From assembly GCF_039538145.1 (NCBI RefSeq), contig NZ_BAABBV010000001.1, positions 1 through 64,000 of the forward strand: DNA of 64,000 bases, read 5' to 3'. The position numbers were made by a program, and so were the translations under genes. The notes beneath the pieces were generated by a model. The model was not told the origin of the DNA. It saw nothing but the letters and a program-made list of their open reading frames with translations, and ran no database searches. Origin of the DNA: Gryllotalpicola daejeonensis (lineage in GTDB: Bacteria > Actinomycetota > Actinomycetes > Actinomycetales > Microbacteriaceae). This document shows positions 42,959 to 52,045 of the stretch, piece by piece; position 1 is the stretch's first letter; each line of letters starts with the position of its first letter.

Positions 42959-43651
42959 GTGGCGAAGAACGCCTCAATCCGCGCACCCCGCCGGTGCGCC
43001 CTCTGCCAAGCACACATCGACCCCAAGACCAGGCGTGTCCGGTGGTGTAGCGCCGAACACGCAGCCATCGGCCGCCGGCTCCTCGCCCGCGGCTTTCATG
43101 TCGAGACCTGCGGAAAGCGCGGATGCACGCGTCCCGTGCTCGCCGAACCCGGGGTGCGATTTCGCCACGCCTGCTCCGACTCACACCTCGACTGGCTGAT
43201 CGCCGAGGCTGAACGCGCGGCCGCCAACCGCGAGGTTCGCGACGCTCAGGCCGGGGAGACTGCGACCTGGACGACAGCAGAGCGCCACACCGTTTGGGCG
43301 ATGACCGATGGGGCCTGTGCCTGGTGCGACAGCCCGTTGGTAATCCGAGCCGACGGCTTCTCCGGTCGTGACGTCCCCGCATCCGCGACCTTCACCGTGG
43401 ACCATCTCGTCCCGCTCGACCGCGGCGGCGACCACGCCCCGGCCAACTGGCTGCCAGCCTGCCGCTCCTGCAACTCCGCTCGCCGCAACCTCCTGATCGG
43501 GGAGTGGATCGAACGGGACCAGGCCGCCGGGCGTGAGCCGCGCGCCCAGCTCGTCCTGGCCGACCTTGCGTCCGGGACGGGCGCGTGGGCTCGCGACCCG
43601 GAGACCAGCGAGATCCGACTCGTTGATCGAGCCGCGCTCCTTCGCGGGTAG
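42959..43651 (+). CDS. HNH endonuclease
   Basis: 230 aa, GTG start. An N-terminal Cys-rich part (RRCALCQAHIDPKTRRVRWC and CGKRGCTRPVL) may bind a first zinc. The HNH core is GACAWCDSPLV, then TVDHLVPLDRGGDHAPANW and LPACRSCNSARRN: the DH pair, Asn, and two CxxC zinc pairs are all present. Likely an active nicking or cutting enzyme as in many phages and mobile elements; role here (homing, defence or DNA processing) unknown. Confidence 0.85.
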   Translation: MAKNASIRAPRRCALCQAHIDPKTRRVRWCSAEHAAIGRRLLARGFHVETCGKRGCTRPVLAEPGVRFRHACSDSHLDWLIAEAERAAANREVRDAQAGETATWTTAERHTVWAMTDGACAWCDSPLVIRADGFSGRDVPASATFTVDHLVPLDRGGDHAPANWLPACRSCNSARRNLLIGEWIERDQAAGREPRAQLVLADLASGTGAWARDPETSEIRLVDRAALLRG

Positions 43652-43766
43652 ACCCGCTGCCTGGACGTCACCCAAGTCGCTTTTCAACCTTCATAAGAAA
43701 CCGCCGCATGTAGCTGAGTGTCGGCCCGCACCGAGGCCGACACCACCTCGAAATGAGAAGGATCTA

Positions 43767-44381
43767 ATGGAAACTCTCACCCGGCCCAGCACCCTGACAC
43801 CCGCCGACTTCGATCGGGTTGTCGACGCGCAGCTCCTCGTGACGACCGGCGACTACGCCGCGATCACCGGACAGGACCTCGGCTTCGTTCGCAAGCAAGC
43901 GGCCAACGACAACCTCGACATCCCCGTCCTGCGCCCGTTCGGCGCTCTCCGCTACGTCCGAACGCGCGACACCAGGCGCGGTGGCGTGAGTGCCGCCCAT
44001 GAGGCGCTCGACCTTCTTCGCCGAGCATCCGCGGGCGATCGCAACGCCGCAGCGATCCTGTCGTCGCTTGGAACTCGGGGCGCGCGGTACCAGCTCGACC
44101 CTGACGGCCGCGTCGTTGACCTCATGGGTCAGGCTGCACTGCCGGGCACGACCTCGGCCGAGCGCCTTGTGTCAGAGAACGACCGGCTGACCTTCCAGGA
44201 GGTCGCGCAGCTCTGCGGCGTCTCCCCCGTGGCCATCGACCAGATGTATCGGCAGAACCGCTGGCCCCTTCCTGTCGAACGCGACTCCGTGTCGACCGGA
44301 CGCAGCGGTGCCCGCCGAGTTCGCACCGACGACCTTCTCCACCTGATCGGGCTCGCCGACCTCATCCGGAAGGGGCTCTGA
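43767..44381 (+). CDS. DNA-binding-like protein
   Basis: 204 aa, ATG at 43767 after GAGAAGGATC. C-terminal LTFQEVAQLCGVSPVAIDQM with YRQNRWPLPVER reads as a helix-turn-helix with wing. An N-terminal segment DYAAITGQDLGFVRKQAAND looks like a second one. First gene of a three-gene unit leading to the large secreted protein; the stop TGATG overlaps the next start. Confidence 0.6.
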   Translation: METLTRPSTLTPADFDRVVDAQLLVTTGDYAAITGQDLGFVRKQAANDNLDIPVLRPFGALRYVRTRDTRRGGVSAAHEALDLLRRASAGDRNAAAILSSLGTRGARYQLDPDGRVVDLMGQAALPGTTSAERLVSENDRLTFQEVAQLCGVSPVAIDQMYRQNRWPLPVERDSVSTGRSGARRVRTDDLLHLIGLADLIRKGL

Positions 44382-44599
44382 TGGTCTGGGCAAGCTCCGC
44401 ACACAGCATCGACGCGGTGAGCCCTGTCACCGTCTGGCTCATCGTCGCCGCCTTCGTCGCGTTCTTCGGAGGCCTGGTCGCGGCCGGCCTCATCCAGGAC
44501 CGGATCAGCGACCGCCGCCTCGCACAGAAGAAGGCGGCCCGCGCCGCAGCACGCCGCCCGGAGGTCCCCGCACACAAGGACTGGGAGGGGAAGCTGTGA
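44381..44599 (+). CDS. small single-span membrane protein
   Basis: 72 aa. One membrane helix (VTVWLIVAAFVAFFGGLVAA, about 16-35) followed by a basic cytoplasmic tail (DRRLAQKKAARAAARR). Overlaps both neighbours. Could assist membrane passage or anchoring of the following secreted protein; function unknown. Confidence 0.65.
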   Translation: MVWASSAHSIDAVSPVTVWLIVAAFVAFFGGLVAAGLIQDRISDRRLAQKKAARAAARRPEVPAHKDWEGKL

Positions 44600-47361
44600 G
44601 GATTGCACCTGCCGTGTCCACGGCGATCATCGGTGGTTTCGCCGCGAGCACGCTGGCGTTCCCGCTCGCGACAGCTGACGGAAAGGTCCATCACGAGGCG
44701 CCCGGGCCCCAGCCCACGGATTCGAGGCAGGAGATCGCGCCGTCTGCCGTCGCAGGCGCGCAGGCCGCGGTTCAGCCGCCTCGCAGCTCCGCGCGGAACA
44801 GCGACGGCGACTCCATCGCGTCCAGCGCCGGGGCGCCCAGTAGCGCGTCCGCGGCTGTGCCCGCGGATGCTTCGGCTGCAGAGCCCGGCACCTCCACGGC
44901 CACCAGTCCGACGTCACCAGGGGACCCCGCATCCGGCGCCCCCGGTGACCCGGCAACGTCCAACCCGAACACGCCCGGCACCACCCCCGCCGGTCCGACG
45001 ATCGCCGACCCCAGCTCGCCTGGTGGCGACGACGGTGACGGCGAGACGCCGGCGACCGCGACCCCACTCCCCGTCGGCATCGAGGACGACGAATACCGCC
45101 AGCCGATGACGGTGACCGGCGCGAAAGAGACGAGTAACTGGCAGGTGCTCGCCGGCTCGCTGCCGCCAGGCCTCAGCATCGACCCGGTGACCGGGATCAT
45201 CGCAGGCACCGTCAGCACCCCACCCGGCGAGTTCGTCTTCGAGCTCGGCGCCGAGGCAGACGGCAAGCACTATTCGAGGTGGTTCTCGATACGCGTGATC
45301 GCCGCGGGAACCAGCAGCCCGTCCACCGCCCCCGGCTCAGGTTCCTCGTCCGGCGACCAGTCAGGCGCCGGCTCGAACCCCGGCGACTCCTCCGGCGGCA
45401 ACTCATCACCCGGCCCCGGCAGCTCCGGCGCTTCCAACCCCGGCCCCGGCGACGGATCGTCCGGCGACCCCGACCCCGGATCGGGCTCGTCAGGCTCCGG
45501 CGCCAACGGGCAGGGCTCAGGCTCGGGCAGCGGTTCCGGCGGTCAGGGCTCGGGCGGTTCGAGTTCTGACCCGGGCGACGGCGGAAGCTCCGATCCGTCT
45601 TCTGATCCCGGCTCCGACCCGTCGGCAGGCGACCCGAGCTCCGACCCCGGGCAGATCGCGCCGGGCTCCGGTGGTTCGACCCCGGACGCGATCGAACTCG
45701 AGGCGCCGGCCACAATCCATGTGACCGTGGGCGAGTCCCTCGACGACGCGCTCACAGCCACGAGCTCAGCGGGGCTCCCTGTGACGTTGGACGTCGCAGA
45801 CCTCCCCGAGTGGCTTGCGTTCGACGGCTCCGACCTCCGCGGTACCGCGCCGCTCACCGAAGGTCCGACGCAGGTCGAGGTCACCGCTACCGACGGGCGG
45901 GCAACCGAGACCCGGGACATCACGATCAATGTGGTGCCGCGCACGCCCGCACTCACCCCGGCGACGCTCGCGTTGATCGCCGGGCAGGTGGGCGGCATGA
46001 CCCTGGACGCCGACGACGGCGCGACCGACGCGAGCTTCGTCTACCGCCTCGATCAGAGTTCGCCCGGCCTCGCGCTGGTCGGCCAGCAGCTGACCGCTGA
46101 GCGCGACGACCCCGGATCGTGGTCGATCACGGTCGGCGTCGAAGACCTCTCGTCCCCAGACCCCGCGTGGCAGGAGATCGTCATCCCGGTCACGGTCCAG
46201 CCGACGCCCCTGCTCATGGCGAACGATTCTGAGGCTGCGACGCAGTATGCGCCGGCCAGCGTGCAGCTCACGGCATCCGGCGGGTGGGGCTCCTACTCCT
46301 TCTCGGTCGTCGGCGGCTCGCTGCCCTCTGGACTGCGTCTTCTGTCCAACGGTCAGATCGCGGGCACGCCAAGCGGCACCGGTACCTCGACGGCGGTCGT
46401 CCGGGTCACCGACTCCCACGGGTTGACCGCGACAGCCAGCGTCTCATTCACCGTCGCCGCTAATCCGGCGGTGGCCCCGACGAGCTCGATCAGCGTCGGG
46501 ACCACGCCACAGTCGGTAGCGCTCAGCCCGGACGGGAACACCGCGTTTGTTGCCGACTTCGGCAGCAAGGAAATCTCAGTCATCAACCGGGCCACCGGAA
46601 CCGTCGTAAACACAGTGACGACCACCGGGCAACCGGAGTCGGTCGTCCTGTCGCCAGACGGCTCGAAGCTCCTGGTCGTCAACTACGTCGGCGGCCTGCA
46701 GATCCTCGACGCCCAGACTCTTGCGACGCTGGCGACGATTCCGGCATCCGCGGCCGTGGCCGGCGCGTGGTCGGCGGACGGCACCACCGTTTATTTCTTG
46801 CGCTCGGTCTCCGCGAGCTCCACCGAACTCGACGTGGCGAACGGGAGCTCGGGAGCGGTCATCTCGACCAAGTCGATCGGCGGTTTCGGTTCGAGACCGG
46901 AGATTCACGTCCTCGACGACGGCCGTCTCGTCGCCAACGGTTCGTCCTCCGCGTCCGTGGCCATCATCGACCCGATCACGATGGCGGTATCGACGATTGC
47001 GACAGGGCTGAGCGCCGCGACGTCGGTCGCCGTAGACGGCGATGTCCTGTGGATCGCGACCGGGAGCAGCGCCAACAACCTCGTGGAGGTCGATCTGACC
47101 TTGGGGAAGGTGGTCGGGAAGTGGAGTTCGGGTGTCTCGACGCAGGCGGGCTCCGCGTTGTCGCCGGACGGGCGGTGGCTTTACCTCGCCGACGCGAGCT
47201 CGGGCACCGTCGTCGTCTGGGACACCCAGCTCGGGAAGGCCATCGCCACGGTCCCCGTCGGCAAGTCGCCGCGCTCGGTGACCGTGAGCGCAGACGGGAA
47301 GCAGGTCTTCGTCACCGACTCCGGCGACTCGACGGTCACCGTGCTCTCACCGGCGCAGTGA
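44596..47361 (+). CDS. large secreted Ig-like / beta-propeller surface protein
   Basis: 921 aa, GTG start overlapping the previous stop. The N-terminal segment APAVSTAIIGGFAASTLAF is a signal peptide or uncleaved anchor. Then come a Pro/Ser/Ala linker, a putative Ig domain (QVLAGSLPPGLSIDPVTGII), a long Ser/Gly/Pro/Asp low-complexity tract (about 235-370), further Ig-like domains with GSLPSGLRLLSNGQIAGTPS, and a YVTN-type seven-bladed propeller from about 630 (SVALSPDGNTAFVADFGSKE and similar). No LPXTG. The architecture suggests an adhesin or mating-pair surface protein. Confidence 0.8.
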   Translation: MRIAPAVSTAIIGGFAASTLAFPLATADGKVHHEAPGPQPTDSRQEIAPSAVAGAQAAVQPPRSSARNSDGDSIASSAGAPSSASAAVPADASAAEPGTSTATSPTSPGDPASGAPGDPATSNPNTPGTTPAGPTIADPSSPGGDDGDGETPATATPLPVGIEDDEYRQPMTVTGAKETSNWQVLAGSLPPGLSIDPVTGIIAGTVSTPPGEFVFELGAEADGKHYSRWFSIRVIAAGTSSPSTAPGSGSSSGDQSGAGSNPGDSSGGNSSPGPGSSGASNPGPGDGSSGDPDPGSGSSGSGANGQGSGSGSGSGGQGSGGSSSDPGDGGSSDPSSDPGSDPSAGDPSSDPGQIAPGSGGSTPDAIELEAPATIHVTVGESLDDALTATSSAGLPVTLDVADLPEWLAFDGSDLRGTAPLTEGPTQVEVTATDGRATETRDITINVVPRTPALTPATLALIAGQVGGMTLDADDGATDASFVYRLDQSSPGLALVGQQLTAERDDPGSWSITVGVEDLSSPDPAWQEIVIPVTVQPTPLLMANDSEAATQYAPASVQLTASGGWGSYSFSVVGGSLPSGLRLLSNGQIAGTPSGTGTSTAVVRVTDSHGLTATASVSFTVAANPAVAPTSSISVGTTPQSVALSPDGNTAFVADFGSKEISVINRATGTVVNTVTTTGQPESVVLSPDGSKLLVVNYVGGLQILDAQTLATLATIPASAAVAGAWSADGTTVYFLRSVSASSTELDVANGSSGAVISTKSIGGFGSRPEIHVLDDGRLVANGSSSASVAIIDPITMAVSTIATGLSAATSVAVDGDVLWIATGSSANNLVEVDLTLGKVVGKWSSGVSTQAGSALSPDGRWLYLADASSGTVVVWDTQLGKAIATVPVGKSPRSVTVSADGKQVFVTDSGDSTVTVLSPAQ

Positions 47362-47397
47362 CCCCAGCCGAACGCGGCACCGCCGCATAGGACTGGT

Positions 47398-47508
47398 GTC
47401 GGTGAGGTTCGTTTCTGCTCCCTCCCACATCTCGAAACGAGTCGTCTGCTTGGCGGCAGTCGACTCGACACGAAGCCCACCCCAAGCTGCGGGGAGGGCT
47501 TTCGCGTT
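47398..47508 (+). ncRNA. predicted short RNA downstream of the surface-protein gene
   Basis: CCCAGCC (47363-47369), 16 nt, CATAGG (47386-47391) form a complete element-type promoter, and a hairpin at 47473-47502 (AAGCCC-A-CCCC pairing with GGGG-A-GGGCTT) follows 75 nt later. The RNA would be about 110 nt. A 51-codon GTG ORF overlaps it but runs through the hairpin into the next promoter, so non-coding is favoured. The first bases (ACTGGTG) resemble those of the RNA at 52046. Confidence 0.4.
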
Positions 47509-47514
47509 TCCGGG

Positions 47515-47542
47515 ACAGCCGGCACGGGGCTGGGCGCATAGG
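47515..47542 (+). promoter_or_regulatory. element-type promoter, ACAGCC-N16-CATAGG
   Basis: ACAGCC at 47515-47520, 16 nt, CATAGG at 47537-47542, then TGGTGGTGA as at 42301. It would give the 47748 operon a long leader of about 200 nt in which no ORF or clear riboswitch was recognised. Confidence 0.5.
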
Positions 47543-47747
47543 TGGTGGTGAGCGTGGCCACACCCATCTCGGACGCGAGAATCGCTCGACAACGCCGGAT
47601 TCTTAACCAAATCGGGTGAAGTTCCGGCGTGCCAAGCCGATTCAGGAGTGCTGGCCGCGCACAACCAGGGCAGCGGGCCGGTGCCCAACGAGACGCCGCG
47701 CTCATCCATTTCGAGATAGCCAAGCAAGCAGAACAGGAACAGCAGCA

Positions 47748-48176
47748 GTGAGCAGAACCATCCCCGTAGCCGCCGGCCGTCATGCGGACGGAACGCCCGC
47801 GGCCCGCGCACACCAGCGCAGGATGCCGGAGCGACATCAGAACGCCGCGGGCGACGTCTCGCTCCGCCCTGATTACATCAGCCCGAGCGACCTCCGAATG
47901 CTTCGCGAGTGGCAACAGGACCCTGGGTACATCGAGGCTCTCCTTGACTGGCACGAACAAGACGAGCGAGAAGAGCGCAAGACCGAGCTTCTGGAAATCG
48001 TCAAGTCGGCGAAGTCACGTGAAGCCGAGCTCCTCTACCAGGCCCGCATGTTGTTCGGCGACCGCAGCGCAAGCAAGCGTGCCGACGCGCTCTACCAGGA
48101 TGCGCTGACCGCAGCCCGCGAATGGCAGACCGCCGAGAAGGAGCTGGCAGCAATCGAGAAGGACGACAACCGATGA
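47748..48176 (+). CDS. unknown protein with N-terminal HADG module
   Basis: 142 aa, GTG start. N-terminus SRTIPVAAGRHADGTPAARA followed by HQRRMPERHQNAAGDVSLR is shared with 35180 and 48990 proteins. The rest is a long charged coiled coil (LLDWHEQDEREERKTELLEI, TAAREWQTAEKELAAIEKDD). Its stop overlaps the next ATG. Function unknown. Confidence 0.65.
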   Translation: MSRTIPVAAGRHADGTPAARAHQRRMPERHQNAAGDVSLRPDYISPSDLRMLREWQQDPGYIEALLDWHEQDEREERKTELLEIVKSAKSREAELLYQARMLFGDRSASKRADALYQDALTAAREWQTAEKELAAIEKDDNR

Positions 48177-48850
48177 CCAGCATCAACCCCAACGCAGAGA
48201 ACCGCCGCGAATCGAACCGCCGCAAGAACGGGCAGTTCGGCACGAGCAAGGAACGCGGTGAGTACGACGCGCCGGAGCTCGACGCCCAGCATGCGTCCGC
48301 CGCAGAGACGGTCGCGGTCGAGCTCGACGCGACGAAGCAGCAGCTCGCCGCTATCAAGCTGCGAATCGAAGACGGCGAGTACGTTGACGTCGACACGAAC
48401 GAGTCCCTTTCGGACGTGGAGTACCGCCTCAACGAGCGGGTCGAGGAGCTCACGCGTGAAAGCGCCATCGCCCGGGCGACGACGCTCAACCCGGGCCTGC
48501 AGGCGGCCGCGACCAACGCCGCGGAGCTCATCGAACGCGACAGCAACGAGCCCATCGACACCGCCTACCTCGCCGCGGTCCTCGCACTCGACGAGGCAGA
48601 GATTCAAGCTCACGCGGGGCGCAACGACCCCTCGGCGTGGACTCCGGACTCCGTCGTGTTCGCAGTCCAGCACCGCGAAGGCGACCCCACAAGCAACATC
48701 GCGACCTTCGGGCGCCCGCGCAACTTCTACCCGGAACAGCCAGAAACCGACGTGCTCGAGTCCGTTCTTCGCGACTACGGCCTGAATGCCGACTTCACCG
48801 GCTACGACCGCTTCTTCGGACACGCCGGGACCGTCAGTCTCGACAGCTGA
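48173..48850 (+). CDS. unknown protein with plasmid-type N-terminus
   Basis: 225 aa, ATG overlapping the previous stop. N-terminus ESNRRKNGQFGTSKERGEYD is the NGxF-type pattern also seen, weakly, at 35925. A helical middle (VAVELDATKQQLAAIKLRIE) and an alpha/beta end with DPSAWTPDSVVFAVQHREGD. Not recognised. Confidence 0.6.
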   Translation: MTSINPNAENRRESNRRKNGQFGTSKERGEYDAPELDAQHASAAETVAVELDATKQQLAAIKLRIEDGEYVDVDTNESLSDVEYRLNERVEELTRESAIARATTLNPGLQAAATNAAELIERDSNEPIDTAYLAAVLALDEAEIQAHAGRNDPSAWTPDSVVFAVQHREGDPTSNIATFGRPRNFYPEQPETDVLESVLRDYGLNADFTGYDRFFGHAGTVSLDS

Positions 48851-48989
48851 CACAGCGCACCAGGCCCGCCTCACATCGCCGGGCAGCCACATCCTCCACC
48901 TGCATCTGCCCGCGTGTGCGGGAGTCGGGCCAGCAGGAGCCCGCAACCGCAAATCGAACGGCCGCACACGCGGCAGAAAGTGGGTCATC

Positions 48990-49979
48990 ATGACCAGGAC
49001 CATCCCCGTGAGCGCCGGCAAGCACGCAGACGGGACGCCAGCGAGCCGAGCGCACGAGCGTCGGGTCCCCGAGAAGCGTGAGAACGCCGAGGCCGACATC
49101 TCGCTCGGCGAGGCGACCCAGAGCGCCGAACTCGAGGCGCTTGCGCACGCGCTGAGCGACGTCGCCAACTCGTATGGGCTCGACAGTGAGCTCTTCGACA
49201 TCGAGATGACACCGTCCGAATCCGGCTACCAGGCAGTGGTGAGCAACGGACGCAGCGAGTTCGAGGTTGCTCTCGACCGTGACCCTTCCGCGGCCGCGGC
49301 ACAGCTCAGCGAGGCCATCGTCAAGCAGGACCACGACGACCTCGCCGAGCTGCTCGCATACGCAGTCGGTGACTTCGAGGAGTCGCCCACTGAGTTCTCG
49401 CTGCGTCGGGCCGAACACATTGAAGGCTGTCGGCCGTCCTTCCTGGTTCTCCGGAACGGTGAGCCCACCCGCTGGGAGTGCAGCGGAGACAACGCAGACG
49501 ACGACACCTTCGCCGACCTGTACTACTGGCTCGAAAACGAGCACGACGCGCGCATCGAAGCCGAGAAAGTGGAGAACCAGGTCTCCGAGATTGCAGGCTA
49601 CTTCGGCGTCGGCCCGAACTTCGGCGCTGACGAGTTCGGCGACAACAGCCTGAGCGACCAGGTTCGCGAAACGGGCGCAGTCCGCGGTTACACCGAACTC
49701 GTCGAGAGGGAAGGACAGTGGTTCGTCCGCCTGGGCATCTACGGTTCGACGCGCCCGGGCGATGTCGAGCCCACCACTGAGTACACCGAAATCGAGCTGC
49801 CCGAGGACTTCGACGCGAACGACTTCGATGCTCACTCGGCGCTCACGCTCGTGGACTTGCCCACCGGGCTGGAAGTGATGCCCTCGGAGACCGGCCCCAA
49901 GCTCCTCAAGTGGGACGACGATCGGCACGAGAACTACTGGTCGGAGCCCGCCGGCGTCCGCATCACTGCCAACGTCTGA
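48990..49979 (+). CDS. unknown protein with N-terminal HADG module
   Basis: 329 aa from the ATG at 48990. RTIPVSAGKHADGTPASRAH then ERRVPEKRENAEADISLGE matches the N-termini at 35180 and 47748 closely. The remaining ~290 residues are acidic alpha/beta with no known motif; EYTEIELPEDFDANDFDAHS is strongly negative and could mimic DNA, as anti-restriction proteins do, but that is speculation. A long terminator follows. Confidence 0.6.
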   Translation: MTRTIPVSAGKHADGTPASRAHERRVPEKRENAEADISLGEATQSAELEALAHALSDVANSYGLDSELFDIEMTPSESGYQAVVSNGRSEFEVALDRDPSAAAAQLSEAIVKQDHDDLAELLAYAVGDFEESPTEFSLRRAEHIEGCRPSFLVLRNGEPTRWECSGDNADDDTFADLYYWLENEHDARIEAEKVENQVSEIAGYFGVGPNFGADEFGDNSLSDQVRETGAVRGYTELVEREGQWFVRLGIYGSTRPGDVEPTTEYTEIELPEDFDANDFDAHSALTLVDLPTGLEVMPSETGPKLLKWDDDRHENYWSEPAGVRITANV

Positions 49980-49992
49980 GCATGAGCCACAG

Positions 49993-50028
49993 CGCCCCGC
50001 GCCCGGTACCCGAACCGGGCGCGGGGCG
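49993..50028 (+). terminator. terminator between convergent genes
   Basis: CGCCCCGCGCCCGG pairs with CCGGGCGCGGGGCG (14 bp), followed by TTCT; it serves the 48990 gene and possibly the convergent 50048 gene. Confidence 0.8.
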
Positions 50029-50047
50029 TTCTGCGTTCCGAGGCGCG

Positions 50048-51361
50048 TCAGTTCTCGGCTGAAACTTCGGGGGCAAGCTCTGCAGTGAACCTGCCCCTCG
50101 TGTCCTTCAAGAGCGCCCGCGCCTCCTCTGCCGTGCATTCGCCAGTCGCAACCCGCTGGCGCAGCGCGAACAGGTCTCTCGTGTCGATCAGGCATCCGTC
50201 GTGCTCCTTCGCGAATGACGCCAGGTCGTCGTCCCGGCCGGCGAGAGCCGTCTCACGTTGGGAGGGGTCGATTTCGCGCTGCGTGTTCGGGATGTACCAA
50301 AGCGCGTCTGGGGTGCGTTGCTCAATCAATGCGAAGGTCGTCGCGGCGCGCGTCACCTGGTGGAGGTCGTTCGACTTCGCCGAGCCGGTGTAGCCCTTGA
50401 CCTCGGCAAGCGCGACCCACCCGTCGTCAATGACGCGCAGATCCTCTTGCTTCTTGTCCTTGTTCTCAGGCAGGGCATCGGAGTCGATGACTGTGAACCC
50501 GAGATACTCGAGCGCGCCTTTGACCGCAGCGACGAGCTCTTCCCCGGTCTCGGAGATCAGCGACCGCCAGGCGGTGCCGTGGTCGGCGGTGCTGTCCATG
50601 GCTGCTACCAGCTCAGCTCGTTGCTCGGCCGCCTGTGCCTGACGGCGCTCTTCTTCTTCATCGAACGCAGTGAGGGCATTCCGCGCTCTGATCTCATCCG
50701 GCGCCGACCACTCGTCGGCGCTCATCCAGTCAGCGGTGACTGGGAACATTTCGGGATTTCGCTCGCGCCACATACCGAAAGCGAAGAGTAGCCAGTCCTT
50801 CAGATGCGCCCGTGCCGTGTGCGGCAGCCAGATGGCCGAGTCCCGCGTATCTCCCCATCCGTCGGACTCGAAGATTGCAGCGAGCGTAAGGGGGCGATCG
50901 AGACGTTCGCGGAGCAGGATCTTGGCGTCGCGGGCCGGGTTCACCGATGCTGGCAGACCCTTGTAGATGGCGCCAGGCGAAGGCATGCAGCTCCTGCGCA
51001 CAAGAGCCTCGATGGCCAGTAGGCCCGCATCTGCGGTGACCTCCAGGTCGCGCGCTGGACTGTTTTGAGTAACGGCGGATGAGCGAGCGCCGGAGTCGCT
51101 CCCCACATAGCCGAAGACTCTGCCTTTGGTGGGAGAGACGGGCTTTCCCGCGAACACCAGTCGCCTAGGGAAAAGGCCGGAGTGCTCGTGGAACTCGGCA
51201 TTCGCAATCACGAGGACGTCGTGCTCTTCTGGATGCGCCTCAAAGGGACTCGTGACGGCGACGACGCTTCCCGAGGCCGAACGCATCACCTCGATCTCAT
51301 CGTCCGACATACCGATCGCCAGGACGCGTGGGCGGGGTGCGCCGAAGTAACCAACGCTCAT
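50048..51361 (-). CDS. restriction-endonuclease-fold protein, candidate defence gene
   Basis: 437 aa from the ATG at 51361. C-terminal half: EELVAAVKGALEYLGFTVID, then KQEDLRVIDDGWVALAEVKG and TRAATTFALIEQRTPDALWY. The D...ExK arrangement (ED...AEVKG) is the PD-(D/E)XK core of Mrr-like nucleases. The N-terminal half (VLAIGMSDDEIEVMRSASGS, LLAIEALVRRSCMPSPGAIY) is not recognised and may sense a trigger. Stand-alone gene, divergent from a membrane protein gene, no methyltransferase nearby. Role in defence is inference. Confidence 0.6.
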   Translation of the reverse strand: MSVGYFGAPRPRVLAIGMSDDEIEVMRSASGSVVAVTSPFEAHPEEHDVLVIANAEFHEHSGLFPRRLVFAGKPVSPTKGRVFGYVGSDSGARSSAVTQNSPARDLEVTADAGLLAIEALVRRSCMPSPGAIYKGLPASVNPARDAKILLRERLDRPLTLAAIFESDGWGDTRDSAIWLPHTARAHLKDWLLFAFGMWRERNPEMFPVTADWMSADEWSAPDEIRARNALTAFDEEEERRQAQAAEQRAELVAAMDSTADHGTAWRSLISETGEELVAAVKGALEYLGFTVIDSDALPENKDKKQEDLRVIDDGWVALAEVKGYTGSAKSNDLHQVTRAATTFALIEQRTPDALWYIPNTQREIDPSQRETALAGRDDDLASFAKEHDGCLIDTRDLFALRQRVATGECTAEEARALLKDTRGRFTAELAPEVSAEN

Positions 51362-51469
51362 GAAACCGATCCTGGCATCCGCCTCGGACACCACTGCCGC
51401 CGACCGATGCGTGAGCCACCCCAGAACGGGGCGCCCGGCAATGTCGGCACCCGCTCCTATGCTCGCCTC

Positions 51470-52009
51470 GTGGCAACAGGTCTTGATCAGGCGGCCGAGT
51501 GGGTTCAGCTCGGCTCGAACATCGTGGTCGGCGCCGGTGTCGTCGCGACGTTCTTCTGGACGGCGCATCGTCAGAACCGTGACGCGGAGCGCGCCGATGC
51601 CGCTGCGGAACGCGCCGAGGCGGCAGCCGCCTTGAGCATCGACCAGACGATGCGGATCGCTGACGCGCTTGAGAAGCTCGCAGAGCGGCCGGTGCTGAGA
51701 GTAGGGGAAAGCAGGGCTATTGAGCGGCGCGTTGCTTGGTCACTCACGTGGTCTCGCGGCGACGCGTATCTCTTGACGAACGTCGGTGATGGCACCGCAT
51801 TCGGCGTCAAGATCGAGCATGACCCGAGCTTGATCGTCAGAGCCGAAGACGTCCACGAGGAGATCGCGCCCGGGGAGGCTGTCGAGTTCTTCGCCCTACG
51901 TTCGATGGCGACGATCGACTCGACGATCACGGTGACGTGGACGACTTCGAGAGACGCCGAAGACCGAGAGCAGTGGCGCTACCCGCTGCCGGCGCGACCG
52001 AAGCGTTGA
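51470..52009 (+). CDS. membrane-anchored coiled-coil / beta-domain protein
   Basis: 179 aa from the GTG at 51470; TATGCT ends 6 nt before it (leaderless). One membrane helix (WVQLGSNIVVGAGVVATFFW), a short Ala/Glu coiled coil (ERADAAAERAEAAAALSID) and a beta-rich C-terminal domain (AYLLTNVGDGTAFGVKIEHD). Divergent from the nuclease-fold gene, and the two may belong together. Function unknown. Confidence 0.65.
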   Translation: MATGLDQAAEWVQLGSNIVVGAGVVATFFWTAHRQNRDAERADAAAERAEAAAALSIDQTMRIADALEKLAERPVLRVGESRAIERRVAWSLTWSRGDAYLLTNVGDGTAFGVKIEHDPSLIVRAEDVHEEIAPGEAVEFFALRSMATIDSTITVTWTTSRDAEDREQWRYPLPARPKR

Positions 52010-52045
52010 ACCCAGCCGACCCTGCACCTGCCGCATAGGACAGGT

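Noticed and set aside
47396..47551. 51-codon GTG ORF downstream of the CATAGG box at 47386
   Set aside because: Runs through a strong terminator hairpin and the next promoter; composition not protein-like. A short RNA is the better reading.
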